From Oscillospiraceae bacterium (GTDB lineage: Bacteria > Bacillota > Clostridia > Oscillospirales > CAG-272): 64,000 nucleotides of DNA. Below, piece by piece: positions 1-9,477 of the stretch. The notes under the pieces are model-generated. The model was not told the DNA's origin. It made no database searches and was given only the letters and a program-made list of their open reading frames with translations. The stretch spans positions 31,205 through 95,204 of the forward strand of contig SVST01000010.1 in NCBI GenBank assembly GCA_015064155.1, read 5' to 3'. Position numbers and translations under genes: made by a program. Position 1 is the stretch's first letter. Every line of letters starts with the position of its first letter.

Positions 1-139
1 TTGCGCCCAGCGTATCGATATCGTCAATCAACCAATCGAGAATGGTCTTTCCCTGCACCGTGAGCAAGGGCTTGGGGAAATTTTCGGTCAAGGGGTACAA
101 GCGGGTCGCATAGCCCGCCGCCAAAATCAAACATTTCAT
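1..139 (-). CDS. Sugar-phosphate nucleotidyltransferase, N-terminal fragment
   Basis: Only about 46 codons are in the window; the rest lies beyond the left edge. The start reads MKCLILAAGYATRLYPLT, the NTP-binding signature (G-x-x-x-R-L-x-P-L-T) of the NTP_transferase family, followed by the conserved PKPLL that contacts the substrate. Family members couple a sugar-1-phosphate to an NTP. The ATG overlaps the stop of the upstream kinase gene as ATGA, so the two are translationally coupled. A kinase making sugar-1-phosphate followed by a nucleotidyltransferase suggests an NDP-sugar salvage pair serving the polysaccharide operon. The nucleotide and sugar cannot be told from this fragment. Confidence 0.85.
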   Translation of the reverse strand, partial: MKCLILAAGYATRLYPLTENFPKPLLTVQGKTILDWLIDDIDTLGA

Positions 140-1311
140 AGCTTTACTCCATCCGCGCTCCGACAAATATATGCCGAGTATTTTCCCTCTAATTGAGGGA
201 ATTTTTTCAAATATGCAGCCTTAACCTTGGCACAGATCTCCTCCTCATAATCGGGATCGATCAATGCCATACAGCAGCCCTTAAAGCCGGCTCCCGAGAA
301 ACGTCCGCCATAGATACCCTTGGTTTCGGTCATGATCTCGTACAACGTCTTCAGCTCGGGCGAGCCCGTTTCCCAACTATAGATGGACGAACGACCGCTT
401 TCAAAGCACAGACGTCCGAAGTCGTCCAAATCACCCCGTCGCCAAGCGGCGGCTCCCGCCTCGACGCGTGCATACTCGGTGTACCAATGCTCTGCACGGC
501 GGCGCCAGGGTTCGGGCAACCGACTGCCGTATTCCTCATAGACCTCGCGCGGAACGTCACGGAGATTGGTTTCTTCAAATTTTCCGTAAGGCATCCCCGC
601 AAAGGCTTTCAGTGCGTATGCCGCAGAACGGCATTCGTCCACGCGCATATTAAACGCAGAGCCTGCAAGTGTGCGCTCCACGCCCGAGAAAAAGATGGCA
701 AACTTATACGGCTTCATGCCGGGATTTGTGGGAATCAGCTCGTAGCTGTCATCCAAAAGATCCATGTACAGCAGGTGATCCTTGCGGCAATAAACCTCAC
801 AGCTCTGGTCCAGCTTTCCGCAGGCAACGCCGACGTATTTGTTTTCGGCCTCCTTGGAGATCGTAATCATTTCCGTTGCATCCAGCTTGATACCGTTCAT
901 GTGTGCCAAGGTAGACAAAAACGTAATAATGACAGCCGCAGAGGACGAAAGTCCGCCAATCGGCAATTCGCCGTCAATCACAGCGCAAAGACCCGTACGG
1001 AGTGGATAGCGCTTATTGAGCGCAATGGTCGCACCGCGCAAATGATCCGCCCAGTCGTTTTCCCTGATCGACGGAGTAGATGCCACGTGCCACTGTGCGC
1101 GCTTCGGAAATTGCAGGGATGAGATCTCAATGACACCGTTCTGCTTAGGTCCGTACGCAATGTGAATTCCCTTGTCGATGGCAAACCCCGTTACTTTCCC
1201 CAACTGATGGTCGCTGTGTGCCCCCAAGGGACAAATGCGGTAGGGGGTGAAGGCTGTGTAGGGGGGAGCTTTTTGGTACTTATTCCGAAACGCTTCAAAA
1301 ACTCTTTCCAT
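136..1311 (-). CDS. GHMP-family sugar kinase (galactokinase/galacturonokinase-like)
   Basis: About 391 residues. Three GHMP motifs are visible: an N-terminal sugar-binding segment YRICPLGAHSDHQLG, the ATP-binding PIGGLSSSAAV near residue 120, and a C-terminal FSGAGFKGCC. The first motif differs from classical GalK (GRVNLIGEHTDYN) and, with KLDQS and YMDL in the middle, recalls plant galacturonokinase more than galactokinase; this is from memory of the family. The likely product is a sugar-1-phosphate. The ATG at 1311 is chosen because it has a GGAG ribosome site and overlaps the preceding stop as TGATG; a TTG 15 bases upstream has no such support. Substrate unproven. Confidence 0.85.
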   Translation of the reverse strand: MERVFEAFRNKYQKAPPYTAFTPYRICPLGAHSDHQLGKVTGFAIDKGIHIAYGPKQNGVIEISSLQFPKRAQWHVASTPSIRENDWADHLRGATIALNKRYPLRTGLCAVIDGELPIGGLSSSAAVIITFLSTLAHMNGIKLDATEMITISKEAENKYVGVACGKLDQSCEVYCRKDHLLYMDLLDDSYELIPTNPGMKPYKFAIFFSGVERTLAGSAFNMRVDECRSAAYALKAFAGMPYGKFEETNLRDVPREVYEEYGSRLPEPWRRRAEHWYTEYARVEAGAAAWRRGDLDDFGRLCFESGRSSIYSWETGSPELKTLYEIMTETKGIYGGRFSGAGFKGCCMALIDPDYEEEICAKVKAAYLKKFPQLEGKYSAYICRSADGVKL

Positions 1312-2492
1312 CAGAATTTTCTCCAAACCATTTTGTTAACGACTCCCGTATAGGACTGGATAATTTTAACCACCTTCGTGGAAACCTCCTCCACGTAAAC
1401 GGGAACGGGAATCCCGTGATCGCCGTTTTCGTTAAGTGCAATTGCCGTATCAACAGCTTGCAGAAGGCTGTTCTCGTCAATACCTGCCAAAATAAAGCAA
1501 GCCTTGTCCAATGCCTCGGGACGCTCGGTAGAGGTACGAATACAAACTGCAGGGAACGGCTTTCCGATGGACGTAAAGAAGCTGCTTTCCTCGGGAAGCG
1601 TTCCGCTGTCGGAAACCACCGCAAATGCATTCATTTGCAAGCAGTTGTAGTCGTGGAAGCCGAGAGGCTCGTGCTGAATCACACGCTTATCAAGCTGAAA
1701 TCCGCTGGCAGCCAACCGGTTACGGCTTCTGGGATGGCAAGAGTACAGAATCGGCATATCGTATTTCTCCGCCATTTTATTGATCGCGGTAAACAAGCTG
1801 GTAAAGTTTTTCTCGGTATCGATATTCTCCTCACGGTGTGCCGAAAGAAGAATATACTTCCCTTTCTCCAATCCCAATCTTTGATGGACGTCACTTGCCT
1901 CAATATCGGCAAGATTATTGGACAGCACCTCTGCCATGGGAGAGCCGGTTACGTAGGTTCTTTCCTTGGGCAGTCCGCACTCGTGCAGATAGCGTCTTGC
2001 ATGCTCGGAGTAAGCCAAATTCACGTCACTGATAATATCCACGATACGACGGTTGGTTTCCTCGGGCAAGCACTCGTCCTTGCAGCGGTTGCCCGCTTCC
2101 ATGTGAAAAATCGGAATGTGCAGTCTTTTTGCGGCAATCGCAGACAAACAAGAGTTGGTATCACCCAAAATCAACAATGCATCGGGCTTGATCTGATTCA
2201 TCAGCTTATAGGAGCAATTGATAATATTTCCAACCGTTGCGCCCAGATCGTCGCCCACGGCGTCCATATAAACCTCGGGATCGGCAAGCTTCAGATCTCT
2301 GAAAAACACACCGTTAAGATTATAGTCATAGTTCTGTCCCGTATGTGCCAAGATACAATCAAAATATTTGCGGCACTTGTTAATCACCGCACCGAGGCGA
2401 ATGATCTCGGGACGGGTTCCTACAATAATCAAAAGCTTGAGTCTGCCGTCGTTTTTAAAATGCACGTCCGAATAATCCAATTTCATTTCCAT
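1311..2492 (-). CDS. capG: UDP-N-acetylglucosamine 2-epimerase family, CapG-like
   Basis: 393 residues. The Rossmann start LLIIVGTRPEIIRLG and the internal HTGQNYD, GDTNSCLS, HMEAGNR and SAHREEN blocks are the standard 2-epimerase (WecB/CapG) motifs. It is the third gene of a CapE-CapF-CapG set; in Staphylococcus CapG is the final C2 epimerase that yields UDP-N-acetyl-L-fucosamine. It starts with ATG directly overlapping the capF stop (TAATG) and has a GAGGTGG ribosome site. A WecB role (UDP-ManNAc synthesis) is the alternative, but the neighbours favour CapG. Cytoplasmic. Confidence 0.92.
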   Translation of the reverse strand: MEMKLDYSDVHFKNDGRLKLLIIVGTRPEIIRLGAVINKCRKYFDCILAHTGQNYDYNLNGVFFRDLKLADPEVYMDAVGDDLGATVGNIINCSYKLMNQIKPDALLILGDTNSCLSAIAAKRLHIPIFHMEAGNRCKDECLPEETNRRIVDIISDVNLAYSEHARRYLHECGLPKERTYVTGSPMAEVLSNNLADIEASDVHQRLGLEKGKYILLSAHREENIDTEKNFTSLFTAINKMAEKYDMPILYSCHPRSRNRLAASGFQLDKRVIQHEPLGFHDYNCLQMNAFAVVSDSGTLPEESSFFTSIGKPFPAVCIRTSTERPEALDKACFILAGIDENSLLQAVDTAIALNENGDHGIPVPVYVEEVSTKVVKIIQSYTGVVNKMVWRKF

Positions 2493-3691
2493 TATTCTAC
2501 CACCTCAAAAAAAGTATCGGGTTTTTGGGGATCAAAGCATTCGTTCGCCCACATGACGGTTACCAAATCCTCGGTATCCGACAAATTGATAATATTATGC
2601 GTATATCCCGGGAGCATGTGGATTGCCTCGATTTTCTCTCCCGAAACTTCAAAATTCAAAACTTCGTCACTGCCGATCTTCCGCTCCTGAATCAAGCCGT
2701 GACCGCTGACCACAATGAAAAATTCCCACTTGGTATGATGCCAGTGCTGTCCCTTGGTAATCCCCGGCTTGGAAATGTTCACGCTGAACTGTCCGCATTT
2801 TTCGGTACGGAGCAGCTCGGTAAAGCTACCGCGTGCATCCACGTTCATTTTCAAGGGAAAGATGGTTTTTTCACGGGGCAAATAAGAAAGGTATGTGCTG
2901 TAAAGCTTCTTGGCGAAGCTGTTATACGGAATCTCGGGCATCATCAGTGACGTAGGCTGATCGCGGAAAGACTCCAACAGCGACACGATCTCGCCCAAGG
3001 TCACACGGTGCGTGATCGGGGCCGCGCAATATCTGCCGTCCTCAACCAAAACGGTTTTGATCCCGTCAAACTCACAACGATGCTCACGTCCCTCCAGGCA
3101 AGCGATCATTTCGTCCACCAGATCGTCGATATAGAGCAGCTCCAGCTCTACCGCGGGATCATTAACGGTGATCGGCAGGTCGTTTGCAATATTGTTACAG
3201 AAGGTGGCAACCGCACTGTTATAATTGGGACGGCACCACTTTCCGAACAGATTGGGGAATCGATATACGTAAACCCTTACACCGCACTCGCAACCATAGT
3301 CAAATACAAGCTCCTCGCCTGCTTTTTTGCTTCTTCCGTAGTCGCTGTCGTATCTGCCGATGCAGGTTGCCTGAATTGAGGACGAAATCATGACAGGCGC
3401 TTTGTTTCCGTATTTTTTCAGCGTATTCAAAAGCGTGGAAGCAAAGCCAAAATTGCCCTCCATAAATTCACTTGCATTCTGCGGACGATTCACACCCGCC
3501 AAATTGAACACAAAATCGGCTTTTTGGCAGTAGACATCCAGCTCCTCGGGGGTAGAGTCAATATCGTAACAGTAAATCTCGTCAATTGTCAAAGACGGGT
3601 GCGTTTTGTCTTTCCCATCACGGATACTTTTCAGTGCTTCAGTCAAATTTTTGCCAACGAAGCCCTTAGCCCCGGTAATCAGAATATTCAT
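2492..3691 (-). CDS. capF: CapF-like bifunctional reductase with C-terminal cupin
   Basis: 399 residues in two domains. Residues 1 to about 240 are an NAD(P)-dependent short-chain-dehydrogenase-type domain starting MNILITGAKGFVGKNL. Residues from about 270 form a cupin, with the metal-binding histidine cluster GQHWHHTKWEFF and a second histidine in LPGYTHNI. This domain order is diagnostic of CapF, which in Staphylococcus epimerises and then reduces the CapE product to UDP-N-acetyl-6-deoxy-L-talosamine. Its start overlaps the capE stop (TAATG), so CapE, CapF and CapG are made in coupled translation. Confidence 0.93.
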   Translation of the reverse strand: MNILITGAKGFVGKNLTEALKSIRDGKDKTHPSLTIDEIYCYDIDSTPEELDVYCQKADFVFNLAGVNRPQNASEFMEGNFGFASTLLNTLKKYGNKAPVMISSSIQATCIGRYDSDYGRSKKAGEELVFDYGCECGVRVYVYRFPNLFGKWCRPNYNSAVATFCNNIANDLPITVNDPAVELELLYIDDLVDEMIACLEGREHRCEFDGIKTVLVEDGRYCAAPITHRVTLGEIVSLLESFRDQPTSLMMPEIPYNSFAKKLYSTYLSYLPREKTIFPLKMNVDARGSFTELLRTEKCGQFSVNISKPGITKGQHWHHTKWEFFIVVSGHGLIQERKIGSDEVLNFEVSGEKIEAIHMLPGYTHNIINLSDTEDLVTVMWANECFDPQKPDTFFEVVE

Positions 3692-4740
3692 TATGCCCTC
3701 TCCATCTTTGCAAGCTCTTCCTGAATGTACGACAAGGACGCGATCTTCGCCTTGGTCGCTTCCACACTTAGAAGCTCGGTATTATTGGAATTGAACTCGG
3801 TCAAGGGGTTGCGCTCGGTATCGCCCTTATTGAAGAATTTATCGTAATTCAAGCCGCGCTTGTCGCAAGGCACACGGTAAAAATCTCCCATATCAATGGC
3901 ATTGGCACATTCCTCATTGGTCAAAAGCGTCTCATACATCTTTTCACCGTGGCGGATACCGATCACCTTAATGGCATTCTTATCGCCGCCAAACAACTCG
4001 CAAACCGCCTCTGCCTGGGTCTGAATCGTGCAAGCAGGTGCCTTTTGTACCAGGATATCACCGCTTTCGCCATGCTCAAAGGCAAACAGCACCAAATCCA
4101 CGGCTTCGTCAAGCGACATGATAAAGCGCGTCATCGAGCCATCGGTGATCGTAATGGGATTGCCTGCCTTGATCTGCTCGATCCAAAGCGGGATCACCGA
4201 GCCGCGCGAACACATCACGTTTCCGTAACGGGTGCAACAGATCTTGGTCTTCTCGGGAGCTACCGTTCTCGACTTTGCCACAATGACCTTTTCCATCATT
4301 GCCTTGGAGGTGCCCATTGCATTGACGGGATATGCCGCCTTATCGGTGGAAAGACATACCACGTTTTTCACGCCTGCCTCAATTGCGGCAGTCAGCACGT
4401 TTTCGGTTCCCAATACGTTCGTCTTTACGGCTTCGATCGGGAAAAACTCGCACGACGGCACCTGCTTCAAGGCAGCCGCGTGGAAAATATAGTCCACCCC
4501 ATGCATCGCATTTTTCACCGATGCAAGATCGCGTACGTCACCGATGTAGAATTTGATCTTCTCGGCAACCTCGGGCATTTTTGCCTGAAATTCATGGCGC
4601 ATGTCATCCTGCTTCTTTTCGTCACGCGAAAAAATACGGATCTCTCCGATATCGGTACGCAGAAAACGGTTCAGAACCGCATTTCCAAAACTACCGGTAC
4701 CACCCGTAATCAATAAGGTTTTGTTCGTGAAAAGTCCCAT
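3691..4740 (-). CDS. capE: UDP-GlcNAc 4,6-dehydratase/5-epimerase, CapE-like
   Basis: 349 residues. The N-terminal NAD(P)-binding ITGGTGSFGNAVLNRFL and the following IRIFSRDEKKQDDMRHEF are hallmarks of the CapE/FlaA1/WbjB polysaccharide dehydratases, as is the HAAALKQVPSCEFFP block. It performs the first committed step from UDP-GlcNAc to UDP-L-FucNAc. It has a GGAG ribosome site ten bases before ATG. About 120 bases without a gene separate it from the acetyltransferase upstream, part of which is the frameshifted tail of that gene. Confidence 0.93.
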   Translation of the reverse strand: MGLFTNKTLLITGGTGSFGNAVLNRFLRTDIGEIRIFSRDEKKQDDMRHEFQAKMPEVAEKIKFYIGDVRDLASVKNAMHGVDYIFHAAALKQVPSCEFFPIEAVKTNVLGTENVLTAAIEAGVKNVVCLSTDKAAYPVNAMGTSKAMMEKVIVAKSRTVAPEKTKICCTRYGNVMCSRGSVIPLWIEQIKAGNPITITDGSMTRFIMSLDEAVDLVLFAFEHGESGDILVQKAPACTIQTQAEAVCELFGGDKNAIKVIGIRHGEKMYETLLTNEECANAIDMGDFYRVPCDKRGLNYDKFFNKGDTERNPLTEFNSNNTELLSVEATKAKIASLSYIQEELAKMERA

Positions 4741-4815
4741 AATAAGCTCCTATCTTTTCCAAATATTATTTCAAATATTTTTTATTCAACATAAAACATC
4801 ACAGTTTTTATCGTT

Positions 4816-5371
4816 TCAGTCTTTGCGATTTTCTGCAAGCAAGCGGATGTGTGTTTGAAGATCCTCATCCGAAAAGCGAGGCTTGATCAAGCGCCGGAAC
4901 TCCGCCCCAAATCTGGTATGGCGGAACCGATTTTGTTACCACGCTTCCCGCAGCGATCACCGAACCGGTTCCAATCACCACTCCCTTGAGAATGGTAACA
5001 TTAGCACCGATCCAAACGTCATCCTCAATGATAACATCCTGATCGTTCTCCGGATCTTTTTCTTCCTCCTTTATCGATGCCATGGTACGTCCGAGCACAT
5101 CGATTTTATGATCACCGGTCACAACGGTAACATTTGGGCCGAACATCACATCGTTTCCGATCTTCAGCTTTGCCCGTGAAGAAAGGACCAACAGATTTCT
5201 TCCGAGTGTGCTGCGGTTACCAACCGAAACCGCATTCGGAGTAATCACACAATTGTCTCCGATGGAAACGTCTTTCCCGCAAGCAAGCAAAGAAGCTTTC
5301 AACTCTTCCTTCTTCATTCGCTTTTTGAAGTTCTCAATTTTGATCAAAATCTTATATACAAACCTTTTCAT
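4816..5371 (-). pseudogene. Hexapeptide-repeat O-acetyltransferase with C-terminal frameshift
   Basis: The open frame runs 4865-5371 (168 residues) and is a left-handed beta-helix acyltransferase of the maltose/galactoside acetyltransferase type: imperfect hexapeptides ([25 protein letters not shown]), the catalytic-type histidine in TGDHKID, and the terminal IWGGVPA. After GVPA the frame goes off-family (LDQASLFG) and stops. In another frame the expected ending continues at once as [12 protein letters not shown] and runs to a TGA at 4816-4818. Restoring two bases (GCGC to GCGCGC) near 4891-4895 would join the parts. Either a real recent frameshift in a CG repeat or a sequence error; the catalytic core is intact, so the short form may still work. 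Likely modifies the polysaccharide. Confidence 0.82.
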
Positions 5372-5374
5372 AAT

Positions 5375-6883
5375 TTATGCCCCTCTTTTGTGTCTGATCA
5401 GCTGCAATGCGTCCTTGATATAGGATCTGTAGAAAACGAAGAGATTCACGGCATACACTCCTGTGACGATCAGGAATGTGATTCCCGACCACATCAACCA
5501 CTGCGTCCAGGAAGTGATCTGCGGTTGCAAAAACTCGCGGTATGCAAAAATAGCCAACAAGCCAATGCCCACGTGATCGACAAGAATCATACCGACCTCC
5601 CACAGAGGCATCTTCAACACGTGTCTGTAAACGTACACGATAATATCAATAGAACGGTACAAAAGTGAAACGATCTTGCCAATCAGCAAGCCCTTCATGC
5701 CCATCACAAAGAACAGAGGAATCGACACTCCAATACCGATTGTAGCTTCTATGATCGCACCGGTTTGCGTTTCGGCAAAAAAGCCGCCCGCATTCACCAT
5801 GATCAGAGACGGAATTCGCACCATGTTGAAGAATTGCACCAGCACGAACAGGATCACGAGCATTTCATCGATGTAATTGACGTCGGTAACACCCGATGTA
5901 TAGAGTCTGACAAACGGTGTTGTCATCAAAAGTGCCGTCACCAGAACGACGTGCAAAATAGTAAAGAAAAATACCTCGTAGGAACGGTAATACCGATTCA
6001 GCCGTTGATCCTTTGCCGCATAGAGCCTACCGAAGGTTGCGGCAGGGGCTTGCGAAAAGGTGGTGGTCATAATATTTTGGATGTTGTTATAAACGTAACT
6101 GTAAATGGAGTAAACGCTGACCGCCTTCAGAGAATCAAATACGGTCAAAATCAGAACGTCGGTATGGTTGGTCACAAGGCCGACAATTTGATGGACCATG
6201 ACGTTCTTTCGCTTTTTGGTTGCCTCATAGTTCGGAGGAATCTTGGGATCCAGATATCCAAAGTTCTTTTTGACGTAGATACGCAACAGAATTAAGCGCG
6301 CAAAGCTCCAAACGAGATTCAGGGACAGCACCGAGATGATATCAAAGCCTTCGTTGATCATCCAAACCTTAACCACGCAATTGAGCACCGTGGTAACGGT
6401 ATCGATGATGTTCATATAGTAGATACGGTTGTCGGCTTGGATCAGCACCGTCCATTTTCCCATGAACATATAGCGGAGAACGTGCCCGACACCCGACAAA
6501 AGCACAATGCCGCAAACCAACCAATAGGTCAGCTTCTCCCCCTCCATGTCCACCGTAAAGGGCATGGCAAAGGAAATGACCGCCCAAATTCCCACGAACA
6601 CAAGACCGATGTTGCGGTACATGCGCGCGGTTGCATTGTAAATGCCGCTGACACCTGCAAGGTCTCCTGTCGCCAAGGGCTTATAAAGTGCTTGCAACGA
6701 CGCAGTACCGAGTCCTGCCTCCAAAAGCTCGACATAGATCATGATCTGACTGATGGTTGAGGTTAGACCGTTGATACTGGAGCCAAAGGATACCAATACA
6801 TACCGTTGTGCAATGATGCCGCTAAGGATCACGATCACTCGTGTAATAAAAGCGACACCGATATTTTTCGTAAATTTATTCAC
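5375..6883 (-). CDS. Wzx-type lipid-linked oligosaccharide flippase
   Basis: 502 residues, almost entirely hydrophobic segments consistent with 12-14 membrane helices, of the polysaccharide transporter (MOP/Wzx) family. It begins MNKFTKNIGVAFITRVIVIL, typical of this family's first helix. The start is GTG with GAAGGTAG just upstream; the acetyltransferase ATG follows its stop after three bases. It would move undecaprenyl-linked repeat units across the cytoplasmic membrane, matching the neighbouring polymerase and the initiating transferase. Confidence 0.88.
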   Translation of the reverse strand: MNKFTKNIGVAFITRVIVILSGIIAQRYVLVSFGSSINGLTSTISQIMIYVELLEAGLGTASLQALYKPLATGDLAGVSGIYNATARMYRNIGLVFVGIWAVISFAMPFTVDMEGEKLTYWLVCGIVLLSGVGHVLRYMFMGKWTVLIQADNRIYYMNIIDTVTTVLNCVVKVWMINEGFDIISVLSLNLVWSFARLILLRIYVKKNFGYLDPKIPPNYEATKKRKNVMVHQIVGLVTNHTDVLILTVFDSLKAVSVYSIYSYVYNNIQNIMTTTFSQAPAATFGRLYAAKDQRLNRYYRSYEVFFFTILHVVLVTALLMTTPFVRLYTSGVTDVNYIDEMLVILFVLVQFFNMVRIPSLIMVNAGGFFAETQTGAIIEATIGIGVSIPLFFVMGMKGLLIGKIVSLLYRSIDIIVYVYRHVLKMPLWEVGMILVDHVGIGLLAIFAYREFLQPQITSWTQWLMWSGITFLIVTGVYAVNLFVFYRSYIKDALQLIRHKRGA

Positions 6884-6925
6884 GATTCTACCTTCTTTTC
6901 TTTTGATTACGGAACTCCGCTTCCG

Positions 6926-8260
6926 TTAAAGAATCCAGAACACAAAGAACATCATCGCAAAGGTTGCGTGATTGTAAATAGACAGTGTAAAGGCGAAGAA
7001 CAGATACAAAACTTTCAAGCAAAGCGAAACCTTGCGGTAACGCGAGTTCTTATCGCCCGCAAGTGTTCTGAAGAACGAACGTACGACAAAGAACAGCAAA
7101 ATCGCAGCTCCCACATATCCAAAGCGCAGCAAAAAGTCAATATAGGTGTTATGCGATGCACCGCAATGGAGGGATGGAGGAATCAACGTATTTCCACCGA
7201 ACAGGATCCGAAGCGGGCTCTGGCGATGGATATATCCCAGATAAATTTCTGCATTTGAGCTTCGTCCCGTGGTCAGAGTGGAATAGTCATCGTTGACAAG
7301 AGCAAGATATTTGGATTCCATACGTGCAATATAAGCATCCAGATTCTTAATCCGATACTCGGGGGGCAGAAGCAGATAAATTTGCACCAACAGCAGGATG
7401 AACAAGACCACCAGAATGGCATTGCGCAGCTTTTTCTCCAGTTTGACATTGGTAAAGACCGAAAGCAACAGAACCACGATCAATGCAATAAAGCCTGTGG
7501 TAGAAAGTGTTACCAGCATTGCGCTGATCATCAGCCCGGCAAAGATCCAGCACAGGATCCGGTTGACCGATCGGCAGTTAAACGCGCTTGCGACACCCGT
7601 GCACAACAGCAGGCACGAGAAGTTTGCATCTCCCACGCCAACACCGAGGGTTCCGCGTCGAATGATCGACATATTCTCCTCGTCCTGGAAGGTTACACCG
7701 CCCGTGATGCAAGTATGCAACGCGATCAGTCCCACGATGATCATGATGGCAAAGGTCAGCTTTTCGATCATTTCTTCTTTTCTGTCGCGGTATTGACAGA
7801 ATTGAAGCACCAGCGCAAAGGCAAACAGGAAGGTATAGAATACCGACGGCATGTCCATAAATCCTACCAGGAACAGCTGCAACAGCATCACCAGCGCCAA
7901 GGAAGCACACAAAAAGGATTTGATCATCGTGCTCAGCTTGACTTGTAAAACAAGATCCACCGCGATAAACGCGAACAAGAGCTGCTGAAAGGACACCGAC
8001 GAGATCAAAACCGCCTTCAGGTCGGTGTTTGCAAGGATGATGAAAACAGTTACGAAAATGGTTTCTCTTTTGATGAAGTACAGATATCCCAAGAGAAGAG
8101 CGATGATCGGTCCCATGAACCGATACATAGGATACTGCAAAAAGACTATTTCGGTACAAATCAAAAGCAACCAAAATAAGGGGTTAGAAAACAGTGACCG
8201 TTTTCGGGTCCGCGCCTCCGATTCGGGGGTGGGATGAAATGGATTCAGAACATTCGTCAT
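6926..8260 (-). CDS. O-antigen polymerase/ligase-like membrane protein (Wzy-type)
   Basis: 444 residues with about ten to twelve hydrophobic helices and one larger loop near residues 300-370 (containing TGRSSNAEIYLGY and SHNTYIDFLLRFGYVG). That loop, with the S-H-N-x-Y element, is typical of the Wzy_C/O-antigen ligase superfamily. The probable role is polymerisation of repeat units on the outer face of the membrane. Its start overlaps the preceding glycosyltransferase stop as ATGA. Confidence 0.82.
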   Translation of the reverse strand: MTNVLNPFHPTPESEARTRKRSLFSNPLFWLLLICTEIVFLQYPMYRFMGPIIALLLGYLYFIKRETIFVTVFIILANTDLKAVLISSVSFQQLLFAFIAVDLVLQVKLSTMIKSFLCASLALVMLLQLFLVGFMDMPSVFYTFLFAFALVLQFCQYRDRKEEMIEKLTFAIMIIVGLIALHTCITGGVTFQDEENMSIIRRGTLGVGVGDANFSCLLLCTGVASAFNCRSVNRILCWIFAGLMISAMLVTLSTTGFIALIVVLLLSVFTNVKLEKKLRNAILVVLFILLLVQIYLLLPPEYRIKNLDAYIARMESKYLALVNDDYSTLTTGRSSNAEIYLGYIHRQSPLRILFGGNTLIPPSLHCGASHNTYIDFLLRFGYVGAAILLFFVVRSFFRTLAGDKNSRYRKVSLCLKVLYLFFAFTLSIYNHATFAMMFFVFWIL

Positions 8261-9423
8261 ACAGTTTCTCCGTATATCAAATCTATTGCGGTACGCAAGA
8301 TTCTTTCATTGTCATATTGGAACGCCCGCGCACCCTGCTTCAACGTTTCCCATGCCATAGGATCATTGAGCAAAGCGCGAATTGCATTGCCAAGTGATTC
8401 CGCGTTCTTTTTGCAAATGATACCGTTTATGCCGTGCGACACAACCTCGTGTGCCGAATCATAATCGGTTGTGATGACGGGAACATCAAGAATCAATGCT
8501 TCATTTGCCACCATGGGCTGTGCCTCGTATTCCGAGGAAATCACCAAAAGATCGGCCTGCCTCAGCAAGGGATACGGATTTTCCAACGCTCCCGTCATGG
8601 TAACAGAGTCCTTTACTCCAAGCTCCAAGCGGAGCTTTTCAAGCTTTGCCTGCTCCACTCCCGAGCCTACAAGATACCAGTGGAATGCGTACCCTTCCCT
8701 TTGCAGCATTGCCGCTGCCTCAAGGCATCTCTCATAGCGTTTTTCGGGAGACAGCCGCCCCACAGACACCAGCTTAAAGCCGTCTTTTGTGGGATAGTCC
8801 CCCTTCGCCTTTTCCAAAATCTGTTGCACGTTCATGGGGTTATTGAGAACCGTTACCCGATCGGAAAGGCGCGGCTGTCCGTTGCAGAATGCCTTTGCCG
8901 GTGCATTGGCAACGCAAACGATCCGGTCAAATCGCGCGTAGGTCTGATAGACCGCCTCGGGTGAGAGATTGACAGTAAAACGGTCGTAAACAGTGTGCAC
9001 CCATGCCACTTTTTTGGCAGCGGGAATATATTTGGCAAAATCGGTTGTGATATTTTCCTGATAAGAAACCACGGCATCATATCCCTTGATCCCCTTACCC
9101 ACACGCTGAAAAATCGATTCCTGAACTCGATCCTGTGAGCGCACGCGCTTGAGAAAGCTCAAATATGCACGGTAAATAATACCCTTGAGTCCGAACCTTT
9201 GCTTCACTGCCGAGCCCTCGCAAAGGCTGGCAGAGAGCCTGAAGGATTCGGGCACTACATGTGCCGCCTCCTTTGCCTCTTTCAAAAAGATCCCTCGATG
9301 CTGCATCAAATAGAGATCCGCCTCGTAGCCCTTGTCTTTCAGCATATAAAGCATGTTCAAAAGTGACGTTGCCGACCCGCCGTGATTCATATCCTTGATC
9401 ACGAACAATACCCTTTTACTCAC
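8257..9423 (-). CDS. GT4-family glycosyltransferase
   Basis: About 388 residues, GT-B fold. The N-terminal domain opens with KRVLFVIKDMNHGGSATSLL, an acceptor-binding segment. The C-terminal donor domain shows VSVGRLSPEKRYE and the E-x7-E-like SEYEAQPMVANEAL. The GTG at 9423 is preferred over an ATG six bases upstream because the AGGAGG ribosome site abuts that ATG but sits six bases before the GTG. One of six GT4 enzymes in the operon, implying a repeat unit of roughly this many linkages. Donor and acceptor are not determinable here. Confidence 0.87.
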   Translation of the reverse strand: MSKRVLFVIKDMNHGGSATSLLNMLYMLKDKGYEADLYLMQHRGIFLKEAKEAAHVVPESFRLSASLCEGSAVKQRFGLKGIIYRAYLSFLKRVRSQDRVQESIFQRVGKGIKGYDAVVSYQENITTDFAKYIPAAKKVAWVHTVYDRFTVNLSPEAVYQTYARFDRIVCVANAPAKAFCNGQPRLSDRVTVLNNPMNVQQILEKAKGDYPTKDGFKLVSVGRLSPEKRYERCLEAAAMLQREGYAFHWYLVGSGVEQAKLEKLRLELGVKDSVTMTGALENPYPLLRQADLLVISSEYEAQPMVANEALILDVPVITTDYDSAHEVVSHGINGIICKKNAESLGNAIRALLNDPMAWETLKQGARAFQYDNERILRTAIDLIYGETV

Positions 9424-9477
9424 GTACATCCTCCTCGGAGCTTGCCCGCTTTTTCGCTGCCGCTCCCCATATGACCC

